Notes: a model not told the origin generated them from the sequence alone. A stretch of DNA of 64,000 bases from Seonamhaeicola sp. (GCF_028281565.1 NZ_JANQJQ010000047.1:1-64000), one strand, 5' to 3'. Shown: positions 1-8,162, counted from the first letter of the stretch. Program-made: numbers and translations.

Positions 1-56
1 ATGAAATGAGCCATAATAACTAAACGGAATACCCACCAAAATGTTTAATGGCGAAT

Positions 57-73
57 TACATCTGACCTATGTA
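57..73. promoter_or_regulatory. Candidate BlaI-type operator upstream of blaI
   Basis: Inverted repeat TACAT-N7-ATGTA ends 20 bp before the BlaI start codon. BlaI/MecI proteins bind dyads built on TACA/TGTA, so this is a plausible autoregulatory site. The spacing between TACA and TGTA is 9 bp, longer than in the best known staphylococcal operators, so the call is tentative. Confidence 0.35.
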
Positions 74-93
74 GAACAATAAAATTTAAACAG

Positions 94-456
94 ATGAAAC
101 AACTCACCAAAGCGGAAGAAGACCTTATGCAAATACTCTGGCAATTAAAAAAAGCCAATGTTAAGGCCATTATTGAGCAGATGCCGGAGCCCAAACCGGC
201 TTACAACACGGTATCCACCATTGTCAGGATCTTAGAGAGCAAAGGCTTTGTTAGCTATGAAAAACAAGGGAAAGGGCATGTGTACTTCCCTGTTGTGGAA
301 AAGCAGGATTATAGCAATCAATCCATTAATAAGTTGGTAGATAATTACTTCCAGGGGTCTTTTAAAAGTATGGTCTCTTTCTTTATGAAGAAAAACGATA
401 TGAATATTAAAGACCTGGAATCGGTTTTAAAAGAGATAAATAAAAAAGACGACTGA
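94..456 (+). CDS. BlaI/MecI/CopY family transcriptional repressor
   Basis: Small winged-helix repressor of 120 residues, the usual family length. The N-terminal half (about residues 1-70) carries the wHTH, with the recognition-helix segment AYNTVSTIVRILESKGFV followed by a basic wing; the C-terminal helices would dimerise. BlaI proteins repress their own operon and are released when the partner M56 protease cleaves them. The partner starts 2 bp downstream, so the two are co-transcribed. In flavobacteria such pairs often have no beta-lactamase nearby, and none is visible here, so the inducing signal is unknown. A TACAT/ATGTA dyad just upstream is a possible operator. Confidence 0.93.
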   Translation: MKQLTKAEEDLMQILWQLKKANVKAIIEQMPEPKPAYNTVSTIVRILESKGFVSYEKQGKGHVYFPVVEKQDYSNQSINKLVDNYFQGSFKSMVSFFMKKNDMNIKDLESVLKEINKKDD

Positions 457-458
457 TC

Positions 459-2048
459 ATGTTTCAATATATTATACAAACCGTAGCGTTTCAATTATTC
501 TTTTTAATGGTTTACGACTTTCTTTTAAAGAAGGAAACGTTTTTTAACTGGAACAGGGCCTATTTGTTGGGTACAGCTGTATTATCACTGTTAATTCCTT
601 TAATAAAAATTGAAAGTTTTAAACATGTAGTGTCGCCCGACTATATTATTACCTTACCTGAAGTGTTCTTGGGCCATGCGCAACAAGATGCGGGTGCTGT
701 TTTATCAGATCCGGCAGTGGTTTCTCAAAGCGCGTTCCGGTCCTGGGAAATGATATTTTTTATGGGGGTGGCTGTGGCTATGCTACTGTTTGGGTTCAAG
801 CTTTTTAAAATGTTTAGAATGTTTGTAAAAAACCCAAAGCGCAAGGTCAACAACTTTCACATCGTTAAGTTGTTAAACAGTAGTGCTGCGTTTTCCTTTT
901 TCAAATACATTTTTTTAGGCGAATTAATAAACGAAACTGATAAAGAAGCCATTTTAAAGCATGAAAAGGTGCATGTCAGGCAGCGTCATTCTTTAGATAT
1001 GTTACTTTTTGAAATTCTAAGGATATTCTTTTGGTTTAACCCGTTGATCTACATGTACCAAAACAGAATGGTGGCATTGCACGAGTTTATTGCCGACGCC
1101 CACACGGTTAACCCGGATAACAAAAAGGTGTATTATCAGAACTTGTTATCACAGGTTTTTGATACCAAAGCCATATCATTTATCAATCCATTTTTTAAAC
1201 AATCATTAATCAAAAAACGAATTCTTATGTTAACAAAATCAAAGTCAAAGCAGATCAATTTATTAAAGTACGCCATATTAATTCCAATAGTTACAGGGAT
1301 GCTGGTCTATTCGGCATGTACTGTTCAAAATGAGTTAACCAATTTAGGTGCAGATTTGAGCGAGTATACATACGTTCTGAGATCGAACACTGGAAATTTT
1401 GAAATATCAGATGACATCATGAACAAGCATCAGAAGTATCAAGCTTTTTTAAAGACACATCCCGAATATGTAGGCAAGGTTTTTCTTGATAAAGAAGCCG
1501 GAACAATAACTTATAGTATTCATTCAAGAGAAGAAAAAATGCCGGATGACTTTATGAAAGTTACAGAGAACCTCCCTGATGGAAGCTCCTATGATTCTTA
1601 TATAAATTTTTCAAGGAATGTAAACGTAAATCAATCTAATGACGCAACAACCGCTACATATTTGGATAAAACCGATGTGCCCTTTGCAGTTATAGACCAG
1701 GTTCCTGTATATCCGGGGTGTGAAGATTTACCAAATGAAGAAAAGCGAGCATGTATGTCCAAAAACATTGCCATGTTTGTAAATAAAAATTTCAATACAA
1801 CTATGGCAAAAAACCTTGGGCTGGTTGGCAGGCAACGCATTAATGTTATTTTTAAAATTGATAAAGAAGGGAATGTAACAGGTGTTAGGTCCAGGGCACC
1901 ACATCCCGATTTAGAGGAAGAAGCAAAGAGAGTCATTAACGCCTTGCCAAAGATGATCCCGGGAGAACATAACGGGGAAACAGTAAATGTCCCTTATAGT
2001 TTACCTATAATTTTTCAGGTGGCAGATGTTCCAACCAACAAAGAATAA
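459..2048 (+). CDS. BlaR1-like M56 family membrane metallopeptidase with TonB-C-like tail
   Basis: Membrane sensor protease of 529 residues paired with the BlaI repressor. It has N-terminal membrane helices (about 5-50 and 95-115), then the M56 zinc motif HEKVH at residues 168-172 followed by the family segment with HEFIADAH. A further hydrophobic helix near residues 270-288 leads to the extracytoplasmic part. There is no penicillin-binding domain as in true BlaR1. The C-terminal 110 residues (from about 410, with VYPGCEDL and a final PYSLPIIF) form the TonB C-terminal-like domain common in Bacteroidetes M56 proteins. The same domain recurs in the next gene. The ligand cannot be told from sequence. 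Confidence 0.9.
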   Translation: MFQYIIQTVAFQLFFLMVYDFLLKKETFFNWNRAYLLGTAVLSLLIPLIKIESFKHVVSPDYIITLPEVFLGHAQQDAGAVLSDPAVVSQSAFRSWEMIFFMGVAVAMLLFGFKLFKMFRMFVKNPKRKVNNFHIVKLLNSSAAFSFFKYIFLGELINETDKEAILKHEKVHVRQRHSLDMLLFEILRIFFWFNPLIYMYQNRMVALHEFIADAHTVNPDNKKVYYQNLLSQVFDTKAISFINPFFKQSLIKKRILMLTKSKSKQINLLKYAILIPIVTGMLVYSACTVQNELTNLGADLSEYTYVLRSNTGNFEISDDIMNKHQKYQAFLKTHPEYVGKVFLDKEAGTITYSIHSREEKMPDDFMKVTENLPDGSSYDSYINFSRNVNVNQSNDATTATYLDKTDVPFAVIDQVPVYPGCEDLPNEEKRACMSKNIAMFVNKNFNTTMAKNLGLVGRQRINVIFKIDKEGNVTGVRSRAPHPDLEEEAKRVINALPKMIPGEHNGETVNVPYSLPIIFQVADVPTNKE

Positions 2049-2050
2049 AC

Positions 2051-2078
2051 AAAAACCGAAGCATATGCTTCGGTTTTT
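2051..2078 (+). terminator. Rho-independent terminator after blaR1-like gene
   Basis: Perfect hairpin AAAAACCGAAGCAT/ATGCTTCGGTTTTT placed 3 bp after the M56 stop codon. The A- and T-rich flanks would let it work in both directions, but only the plus strand has a gene ending here. Confidence 0.8.
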
Positions 2079-2137
2079 ATATTTTAAGTGAATTTAAAAA
2101 CCAAAAAAATCGTACTTTTCGGCTACAGTTTTAATCC

Positions 2138-2614
2138 ATGAAGTACGCTCTCACTTTTTTATTATTGTTGTTACTCTCATCCTGCAAATTCTTTGATGTT
2201 AAAAAAACATCATCAGAAGCCATTTTAAAAGAGGAATTAAAAACTTTTAACTGGAATGAAGTGGATGTGTATCCTTCATTTTCCAGGTGTGACTCGTTAG
2301 AGAAGAAGCATGAAAAAATGTACTGTTTTCAGTATTTTTTAAAAAAACAGATATTTGATTTTTTAGAAGACGAAGTGATCGTGGTTACCCGGGATGTTAG
2401 CGATACCATACAATTAAAGTTTCAAGTATCGGAAACAGGTGTTTTAACCTTGATCAACACAGAAATAGATAGTCTTACCGTAAAGGAAATACCAAATATT
2501 CATGAGTTGCTCGATAAAAGTTTAGATGCTCTACCTCCCATTTTTCCTGCCATAAAGCGGGGGCAGCAAGTAAAAACGGAGTTTCAACTCCCTATTATCA
2601 TTAATGTGGAATAG
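2138..2614 (+). CDS. Lipoprotein with a BlaR1-tail (TonB-C-like) domain
   Basis: 158-residue protein with a lipoprotein signal peptide (MKYALTFLLLLLLSSC, lipobox Cys at residue 16), so probably an anchored periplasmic or outer membrane protein. The mature part resembles the C-terminal domain of the preceding M56 protein: VYPSFSRCDSLEKK matches VYPGCEDLPNEEK, a second Cys follows in both, and both end in a F/P-LPIIxxV strand. It has its own transcription unit, since a terminator separates it from the BlaIR pair. No enzymatic motif is visible. It may be a paralogue that moved away from the sensor; the function is unknown. Confidence 0.75.
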   Translation: MKYALTFLLLLLLSSCKFFDVKKTSSEAILKEELKTFNWNEVDVYPSFSRCDSLEKKHEKMYCFQYFLKKQIFDFLEDEVIVVTRDVSDTIQLKFQVSETGVLTLINTEIDSLTVKEIPNIHELLDKSLDALPPIFPAIKRGQQVKTEFQLPIIINVE

Positions 2615-2627
2615 TAAAAAGACCCGG

Positions 2628-3752
2628 TTATTTTTTGAATACCCTGTCCTTCCATTTGTAAGTTTTAAATAGTGATAAGAACGCTATATAAACACTGAAA
2701 AAAGGGTATATGGCAAATGCAAAGGGAAAAGACCGAAGGGCTTCTTTTTGATCAAAAAAGGCCCCCGATTTATAGATCAAGAAGAAATCAATATTGAATT
2801 TTATAAACAGGATATAGAGAAACATCTTAAGGTTGAAGGTGCCTAAAATTGACAGTAATCCCAAAGTGATCATTAGGGCATTGGTTAGTAGTACCATACC
2901 TCCTGTGAATTTGGCAAACCGGTTATTGTAAGCACTGGCTTTTGAAGCCCAACGTAAACGTTGCTCCATTAATAAAGCCCAGGACGGCTGAGGTTGGGTA
3001 CTAACAATGGCCTGTTCGCTTTTTAAATAATGAACACTTTTAGGGTAAGCTTTAGCTATTTTTTCCAAAAGAAAAATATCATCGCCACTGGCAATGTTGG
3101 TGTTGCCTTCAAATCCGTTTAATTCCAAAAAAACAGATCTCAGGTACCCAAAATTGGCACCATTGCATAAAAAAGGATTGTTAATACCAAAACCGCCAAC
3201 CGTGGCTCCCTGTAAACTTAAAAGATCCAGCAATTGAAACCTGTTTAAAAAACCCGTTGTTTTGTTATAAGTAACCGGAGCCACCACACATTTTGAATTG
3301 GTTTTTTGAATGAACGCATCAAAACCATTCAGCCAATATTTGGGTAAGATGCAATCGGCATCGGTTGTTATGATCCATTCATTTTTAGCTTGTTTTACCG
3401 CAGTAGTAATAGCATCTTTTTTAGGAGAATTCGAGGAGCTTTCGTTTTTTAGTATGCTAATGTCATGCTGAGCTTTAGCGAAGCATCCCTTAATGATCTT
3501 AACCGAATCATCTTCTGACGCATCATCGACAAAAATAACTTCAAACAAATGGCTTGGGTAGGCTAATTCGGATATGGACTCAAGTAAATCAGGCAGGTTT
3601 TCAGTTTCATTCCTAAAAGGAATTATTACAGAGAAAGTGTTTTTTACCGGGATATCATTCAGTTTAAAATGAGGCACTTTATCAAAGCCGAAAACAAAAC
3701 GCCCTATTAAAACTAAGTATGCTAAAATGATGATGATACTGAAAAAAATCAC
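2628..3752 (-). CDS. Family 2 membrane glycosyltransferase
   Basis: 374-residue inverting GT-A glycosyltransferase. Order: an N-terminal membrane helix (1-20), nucleotide-binding start SVIIPFRNE (41-49), VDDASED (75-81), the metal-binding DADC (131-134), an acceptor-site acidic pair GDD (223-225), and the processive-type QRLRW (264-268), then three to four C-terminal membrane helices. It would transfer a sugar from a nucleotide sugar to a lipid or glycan at the inner membrane. The start lies 2 bp after the stop of the upstream membrane protein, so the two form an operon. Residues 88-99 look like a translated dispersed palindromic repeat inserted in a loop between VDD and DAD. Substrate unknown. 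Confidence 0.88.
   Translation of the reverse strand: MIFFSIIIILAYLVLIGRFVFGFDKVPHFKLNDIPVKNTFSVIIPFRNETENLPDLLESISELAYPSHLFEVIFVDDASEDDSVKIIKGCFAKAQHDISILKNESSSNSPKKDAITTAVKQAKNEWIITTDADCILPKYWLNGFDAFIQKTNSKCVVAPVTYNKTTGFLNRFQLLDLLSLQGATVGGFGINNPFLCNGANFGYLRSVFLELNGFEGNTNIASGDDIFLLEKIAKAYPKSVHYLKSEQAIVSTQPQPSWALLMEQRLRWASKASAYNNRFAKFTGGMVLLTNALMITLGLLSILGTFNLKMFLYILFIKFNIDFFLIYKSGAFFDQKEALRSFPFAFAIYPFFSVYIAFLSLFKTYKWKDRVFKK
3460..3496. repeat. Dispersed palindrome half inside the GT2 gene
   Basis: The plus strand reads TGTCATGCTGAGCTTTAGCG then AAGCATCC, the form of an intergenic repeat familiar in flavobacterial genomes (TGTCATGCTGAG...GAAGCATC). Here it is read in frame on the minus strand as residues CFAKAQHDI of the glycosyltransferase. 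The resemblance is from memory of the family, not from a search. Confidence 0.5.
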
Positions 3753-3754
3753 TG

Positions 3755-4723
3755 TTAATCTTCGTCTTTTGGTAAATTAAAATTAAGCACGTAGTAACTT
3801 CCGAATAAACCGGGAAGCACAAAATTAAGCAGCCACATCAGTGTGGTGATACTTAACATAGTGAGTTCGTCAACCTGAATAAAAGCGAATAAATATATGG
3901 CAACACTCCCTTTTATAACCACGTCAAAAATAAAAATTGACGGTATAACCGACGATAAAAAATACATGGAAGTAATGAATACCATCGCATCAAAATAGCC
4001 AATGTCCGTTTTAAAACTATGTAACAAAAAATAAAACTGGAATGAAAAGATCAGGTAGCGCAACACAGACAAAAGCAGCGTTTGTGCCAGTGCTTTTTTT
4101 GAAAAATTTATAATGAAGGTTTTAATTTTTTCAATGGAAACCCCTTTAATAGTGACCTTACTTTTTCTAATGCCAAACCCGATCATGACAAAACCCAATA
4201 AAACAACTAGTAATACGGCGGCTAGTTTATAATAGTTAATAGTAATATGGTATTTGGTAATGAAAAGTGATATCCCGATCAGGCCAAATAATATAGTAGT
4301 GACCATTTGGGTGATGTTTCCCAATAGATTTAAAAGGACAATTTTTTTTCTAAAACCACCCCGGTAGTAAATAGCTTTGGCACCGTATTCACCTATACGG
4401 TTAGGCGTAAATAATGACGCTGTTAAAGCACCTAAACTTTGCTCTAATGCTTTTATAAATGCTATTTTTTTAACTGTTGCCACTAATTTTTGCCATTTTA
4501 CGATTTCTAAAAACCAGTTTAAAAAGGTCAAAAACAATAGAAAAAGCACATTCTTTAGTGAAAAAACATCGTTTTTCGTTAAAAAATCTACAAAAACAGA
4601 AAAATCTAATGCCGTGTTATCAGTAAGTTTTTTGTAAATAAAGTAAAACGCTCCGGCTACAATGCCCAATTTGATAAGCACAAAAAAGAATTGCTTAGTT
4701 TTGTAGGAAAGCGTATGGTTCAT
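3755..4723 (-). CDS. Lysylphosphatidylglycerol synthase/UPF0104-type flippase-like membrane protein
   Basis: 322-residue integral membrane protein with about eight hydrophobic helices spread over the whole length. The pattern fits the UPF0104/LPG synthase transmembrane family: an early KWQKLVA-type segment after the second helix, then LFTPNRIGEYGAKAIYYR with the conserved P-R-G-E motif, then VIPSIFIFDVVIKG. There is no MprF-type aminoacyl transfer domain, so lysyl transfer is unlikely. It is co-transcribed with the GT2 gene 2 bp downstream, which suggests a shared job in making or flipping a lipid-linked sugar. The stop-to-start spacing and strand also separate it from the divergent barrel gene 28 bp away. 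Confidence 0.85.
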   Translation of the reverse strand: MNHTLSYKTKQFFFVLIKLGIVAGAFYFIYKKLTDNTALDFSVFVDFLTKNDVFSLKNVLFLLFLTFLNWFLEIVKWQKLVATVKKIAFIKALEQSLGALTASLFTPNRIGEYGAKAIYYRGGFRKKIVLLNLLGNITQMVTTILFGLIGISLFITKYHITINYYKLAAVLLVVLLGFVMIGFGIRKSKVTIKGVSIEKIKTFIINFSKKALAQTLLLSVLRYLIFSFQFYFLLHSFKTDIGYFDAMVFITSMYFLSSVIPSIFIFDVVIKGSVAIYLFAFIQVDELTMLSITTLMWLLNFVLPGLFGSYYVLNFNLPKDED

Positions 4724-4751
4724 GTATACAAATTAAACCAAATATTTAGTT

Positions 4752-5390
4752 ATGGTCTCAAATTTTAGAATTTATAAAACGGTTTTTTGTTTGGTAGGTG
4801 CGTTGATGTTAAGTTTTTCGGCAGGTTCCCAGGAGAGCACAAATATTATAAAGGCTCAGTTCGGACTGGGGCTCGGTAGTCCGTCCCAGGGAGGTTTTGT
4901 TCAGGGGTTTGAAGGCAAACCCCTCAATTTTCCAACGGTTAACTTAGGGTTACAATATATGTTTAAACCTAAAGTTGGGGCCAAACTGGATTATGGTTTC
5001 AGTAGAATATCCAATTCGGAAAACACGTCACTGTTCAAGCTAAATTATTCCAGGATCAATATGCAGGTAGTTTATAATGCAAATACTATTTTTGGCCTGC
5101 CGCCCAGGGCTGCTATTTTTTTGCATGCGGGCCCGGGGTATTCCATGGTTAGGCCTTTAGGGAATTACACAGAAAACAAGGCGTCATTTTTTAATGTTAT
5201 GGGAGGCATTGAGTTTCACTACGGCTTGTCTGATACGCTTTCTATTTATACGGATGTATCTTATATTAACGGGTTTGGAAAAGATTTTAATCCTGTTACT
5301 GACGGTAACGGGTCGTTCAACGGTAATCTTTTAACCCTTACTTTTGGAGCTTCAATTTCGTTAAGCGGCTGTTATTTCTGTGATCAATAA
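4752..5390 (+). CDS. Outer membrane beta-barrel protein
   Basis: 212-residue exported protein. A signal peptide ends near residue 26 (ALMLSFSAGS), and the rest alternates polar and hydrophobic residues in strands ending in aromatic residues, as in eight-stranded OmpA-like barrels (for example NLGLQYMFKPKVGAKLDYGF and LTLTFGASISL). It has no OmpA peptidoglycan-binding domain. The C-terminus ends with a short CYFCDQ tail beyond the last strand, with two Cys. The stop codon abuts the ruvC start, so the genes are probably co-transcribed. Function beyond membrane barrel is not visible. Confidence 0.75.
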   Translation: MVSNFRIYKTVFCLVGALMLSFSAGSQESTNIIKAQFGLGLGSPSQGGFVQGFEGKPLNFPTVNLGLQYMFKPKVGAKLDYGFSRISNSENTSLFKLNYSRINMQVVYNANTIFGLPPRAAIFLHAGPGYSMVRPLGNYTENKASFFNVMGGIEFHYGLSDTLSIYTDVSYINGFGKDFNPVTDGNGSFNGNLLTLTFGASISLSGCYFCDQ

Positions 5391-5957
5391 ATGGAATACA
5401 TGAAAGAAAAAATTATATTGGGTATTGACCCGGGGACCACTATAATGGGGTTCGGCCTTATAAAAGTAGTAGGTAAACAAATGCAATTTATACAACTGAA
5501 TGAATTGGATTTAAAAAAGTACAGCGACCACTATTTAAAACTGAAACTTATTTTTGAACGTACCATAGAACTTATTGATACCCATAAACCTGATGAAATA
5601 GCCATTGAAGCCCCTTTTTATGGCAAGAATGTGCAAAGTATGCTTAAATTAGGACGTGCCCAGGGGGTTGCTATGGCGGCCGGATTGAGCAGAGAGATCC
5701 CCATTACGGAATATCTGCCTAAAAAAATAAAAATGGCCATAACCGGAAACGGAAATGCCAGTAAAGAGCAGGTTGCCAAAATGCTTCAAAGTTTATTAGG
5801 GTTACAAGCATTGCCTAAAAATTTAGATGCTACCGATGGGCTTGCAGTGGCGGTTTGTCACTTTTATAACTCGGGTAAAGTCACCGTTGGTAAAAGTTAT
5901 TCCGGGTGGGATGCGTTTGTAAAACAGAACCCTAATAAAGTTAGCAGTAAACAGTAG
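5391..5957 (+). CDS. ruvC: Crossover junction endodeoxyribonuclease RuvC
   Basis: 188-residue Holliday junction resolvase that cuts four-way DNA junctions with RuvAB during recombination repair. The four catalytic acids are in place: D13 in GIDPGTT, E73 in [10 protein letters not shown], and D146 and D149 in [13 protein letters not shown]. The [12 protein letters not shown] segment is also typical. The start at MEYMKEK follows directly on the preceding stop; the ATG three codons later (5400) is as likely. The last codons run into a short repeat-rich spacer, so the C-terminal tail (KVSSKQ) may be partly repeat-derived. Confidence 0.96.
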   Translation: MEYMKEKIILGIDPGTTIMGFGLIKVVGKQMQFIQLNELDLKKYSDHYLKLKLIFERTIELIDTHKPDEIAIEAPFYGKNVQSMLKLGRAQGVAMAAGLSREIPITEYLPKKIKMAITGNGNASKEQVAKMLQSLLGLQALPKNLDATDGLAVAVCHFYNSGKVTVGKSYSGWDAFVKQNPNKVSSKQ

Positions 5958-6019
5958 CAGTTTGCAGTCAAACCACTTTAATGATTAAACTGGGACTGAA
6001 AACTGAGACTGAAAACCGA
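5941..6019. repeat. Short degenerate repeats between ruvC and hemW
   Basis: Two adjacent 13-bp units, GACTGAAAACTGA (5994-6006) and GACTGAAAACCGA (6007-6019), differ by one base. Further upstream are related CAGTAAACAGTAGCAGTTTGCAGT words. The array fills the whole spacer and enters the end of ruvC. Confidence 0.6.
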
Positions 6020-6026
6020 ACACTAA

Positions 6027-7214
6027 ATGTCTGGCATTTATATCCATATCCCCTTTTGTAAGCAAGCCTGTTATTATTGCGACTTTCATTTTTCTACCTC
6101 ATTAAAAAAGAAAGATGAATTAATACGAGCCTTGATAAAGGAATTGGAACTTAGAAAGCACGAATTACAAGGCGAAACTATCGAAACCATTTATTTTGGC
6201 GGAGGTACGCCCTCATTATTGTCTATTGATGAATTATTATTGATTATTGATGCGGTCTATAAAAATTTTGAAGTAGCTGAAAACCCTGAGATTACTCTGG
6301 AAGCAAATCCGGATGACTTAACGGTTGAACGAATAAACGATTTAGCAACTACACGAATAAACAGATTAAGCATTGGCATTCAATCGTTTTTTGAAGATGA
6401 CCTGAAAATGATGAACAGGGCTCACAATGCTGTTGAGGCAAAAAGCTGCTTACTGGAGGCTACGCGTCACTTTGATAATATTACTATCGATTTAATTTAC
6501 GGCATCCCAAACATGTCCTTAGAAAAATGGAACCAAAATTTAGAAACGGCTTTTGACTTTGGAGTTAACCATATTTCCAGTTATGCCTTAACGGTTGAAC
6601 CGAAAACAGCGTTGGATAGCTTTATTAAAAAGGGCACCTATCCGCCGCTTGATGAAGCCCTGGCTCTTGAACATTTTAATCATTTGATTGAAATTACGGA
6701 AAGACAAGGTTTTGTGCAGTATGAGATATCAAATTTTGGAACCCCCGGTTACTTTTCAAAGCACAATACCAGCTATTGGCAAGGGAAAAAGTATTTGGGT
6801 ATAGGGCCTTCGGCGCATTCTTTTATAGGAAATCACCGTAGTTGGAATATCGCTAATAATTCAAAATATATAAAAGCCCTTAAAAGCGATGTGTTGCCAA
6901 ATACTACGGAAACGCTTACAAAACAAGATCGGTTCAACGAATATGTCATGACCGGTTTGAGAACCATTTGGGGGGTTTCGCTTACTAAAGTCAAAGAAAT
7001 GTTTGGTGAAGCCTATCTTCGGCATTTAGAAGCTTCAGCAGAAAAATTTATAGATCAGGGTTTACTTGTCATTGCGAACCAAGTGAAGCAATCTTCTATA
7101 TTAGAAGAGATTACTTCGTTGAGAACTCCTCGTAATGACGACACCCTAAAAACTACAAAAAAAGGCAAATTTTTAGTGGATGGGATGGCTTCAGAGTTAT
7201 TTATCCTGAACTAG
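6027..7214 (+). CDS. hemW: Radical SAM heme chaperone HemW
   Basis: 395-residue radical SAM protein of the HemW/HemN-like family, thought to deliver heme to respiratory enzymes. The 4Fe-4S motif is C11-x3-C15-x2-C18 (PFCKQACYYCDF), followed by YFGGGTPSLL, the SAM-binding EANPDD, LSIGIQSF, and the C-terminal GIGPSAHSF. It lacks the extra N-terminal region of HemN oxidases. Residues about 347-373 do not fit the family and are encoded by a dispersed palindromic repeat kept in frame, just before the normal ending GKFLVDGMASELFIL. The protein is probably still functional because the insert sits in a linker. A GIY-YIG gene remnant starts at its stop codon. Confidence 0.94.
   Translation: MSGIYIHIPFCKQACYYCDFHFSTSLKKKDELIRALIKELELRKHELQGETIETIYFGGGTPSLLSIDELLLIIDAVYKNFEVAENPEITLEANPDDLTVERINDLATTRINRLSIGIQSFFEDDLKMMNRAHNAVEAKSCLLEATRHFDNITIDLIYGIPNMSLEKWNQNLETAFDFGVNHISSYALTVEPKTALDSFIKKGTYPPLDEALALEHFNHLIEITERQGFVQYEISNFGTPGYFSKHNTSYWQGKKYLGIGPSAHSFIGNHRSWNIANNSKYIKALKSDVLPNTTETLTKQDRFNEYVMTGLRTIWGVSLTKVKEMFGEAYLRHLEASAEKFIDQGLLVIANQVKQSSILEEITSLRTPRNDDTLKTTKKGKFLVDGMASELFILN
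7066..7143. repeat. Palindromic repeat inserted in frame in hemW
   Basis: Imperfect inverted repeat: left end TGTCATTGCGAACC with AAGTGAAGCAATCT, right end AGATTACTTCGTTGAG with CCTCGTAATGACGACA. Its ends and inner words match the type of dispersed palindrome common between flavobacterial genes. It is 78 bp, a multiple of three, and contains no stop in the hemW frame. Confidence 0.75.
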
Positions 7215-7360
7215 TTTATTTTGAAAGGCTTTCTGCTTGTCATGAGGCATTCGTTAGAGAAAAACAGATTAAAAATTGGAAAAATACCTGGAAATGGAAT
7301 CTAATAAAAGGCAATCTCCTGAATTAAAAAACTTATATTTGAAGGTATCGCATCTTAATT
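7208..7360 (+). pseudogene. 3' remnant of a GIY-YIG nuclease gene
   Basis: Reading from 7208 gives LVYFERLSACHEAFVREKQI then KNWKNTWKWNLI, the second half of a short UPF0213-type GIY-YIG protein (conserved REKQIKxW). That frame stops at 7325. The next frame reads PELKNLYLKVS, the usual family ending, so a single-base frameshift lies near 7318. The catalytic GIY and YIG part is absent; the fragment begins within the last codons of hemW. Confidence 0.7.
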
Positions 7361-7369
7361 AAAAGATGC
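7350..7369. repeat. Perfect 7-bp stem hairpin before the cyclase gene
   Basis: GCATCTT-AATTAA-AAGATGC, followed at once by a second pair GCTGAA/TTCAGC (about 7368-7394). It resembles the ends of the dispersed palindromes seen elsewhere in the window. It may also act in the cyclase leader. Confidence 0.5.
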
Positions 7370-7411
7370 TGAAATACCCAAATGAATTCAGCACATTAAA
7401 ATTCAGCATAA

Positions 7412-8161
7412 ATGATCGCAACTATACAATACAATTCAAGAAAAATACAAATAGATGTGTCTAAACCTTTGGATATTTCTATTGCCATTGATATGTCAAA
7501 AAAAAATGTGAATGCCTGGTATGTTGACGACCCTAAGATCTTTCCTGAAAGCTTTGATGGTGACATTATTAAGGTTTCAGAGGGTGCCGTAGTAAATTTT
7601 AATAACATTCATTTTAATCCGCATTCACATATTACGCACACAGAATGCGTGGGTCATATAACCAATGAGGTACATTCTGTAAATAAGAATTTGAAACATT
7701 ATTTTTTTGTTGCTGAAGTAGTTACCGTTGCACCGGAAAATAAAGGAAGCGATTTTTTTATATCCGCAAAGCAACTCAGAACGGCTTTGAGAAATAAAAA
7801 GAGAGATGCTATTGTTATTAGAACACTTCCTAATTTATTAGAAAAGAAGAGTAGACAATACTCCAATACGAATCCGCCTTTTTTATTGGAAGAAGCAGTC
7901 GAATATTTAAAGGAAAAAGGAATTAAGCACTTACTAATTGATTTACCATCTGTTGACAAAGAAAAAGATGAAGGGAAATTACTGGCTCATAATGCGTTTT
8001 GGAATACTTCAGGAGACATAAGAATGGATGCTACCATAACGGAATTTATTTATGTGCCCAATTCGATTACTGATGGTGAATATTTACTAAATCTTATGAT
8101 TGCACCGTTTGAAAATGATGCCACCCCAAGTAAACCTGTTTTGTATAAAATAATTCAGTAG
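7412..8161 (+). CDS. Cyclase family protein (kynurenine formamidase-like fold)
   Basis: 249-residue metal-dependent hydrolase of the cyclase family, whose members include kynurenine formamidases. The metal-site region reads FNPHSHITHTECVGHI (near residues 70-85), a variant of the family HxGTHxDxPxH motif, and later DLPSVDKEKDEGKLLAHNAFW supplies the conserved acid and His. No signal peptide is present, so it is cytoplasmic. It heads a tight four-gene run: the next start is 1 bp away. No tryptophan-degradation genes are near, so kynurenine formamidase activity is only one option. Confidence 0.82.
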   Translation: MIATIQYNSRKIQIDVSKPLDISIAIDMSKKNVNAWYVDDPKIFPESFDGDIIKVSEGAVVNFNNIHFNPHSHITHTECVGHITNEVHSVNKNLKHYFFVAEVVTVAPENKGSDFFISAKQLRTALRNKKRDAIVIRTLPNLLEKKSRQYSNTNPPFLLEEAVEYLKEKGIKHLLIDLPSVDKEKDEGKLLAHNAFWNTSGDIRMDATITEFIYVPNSITDGEYLLNLMIAPFENDATPSKPVLYKIIQ

Positions 8162-8162
8162 T

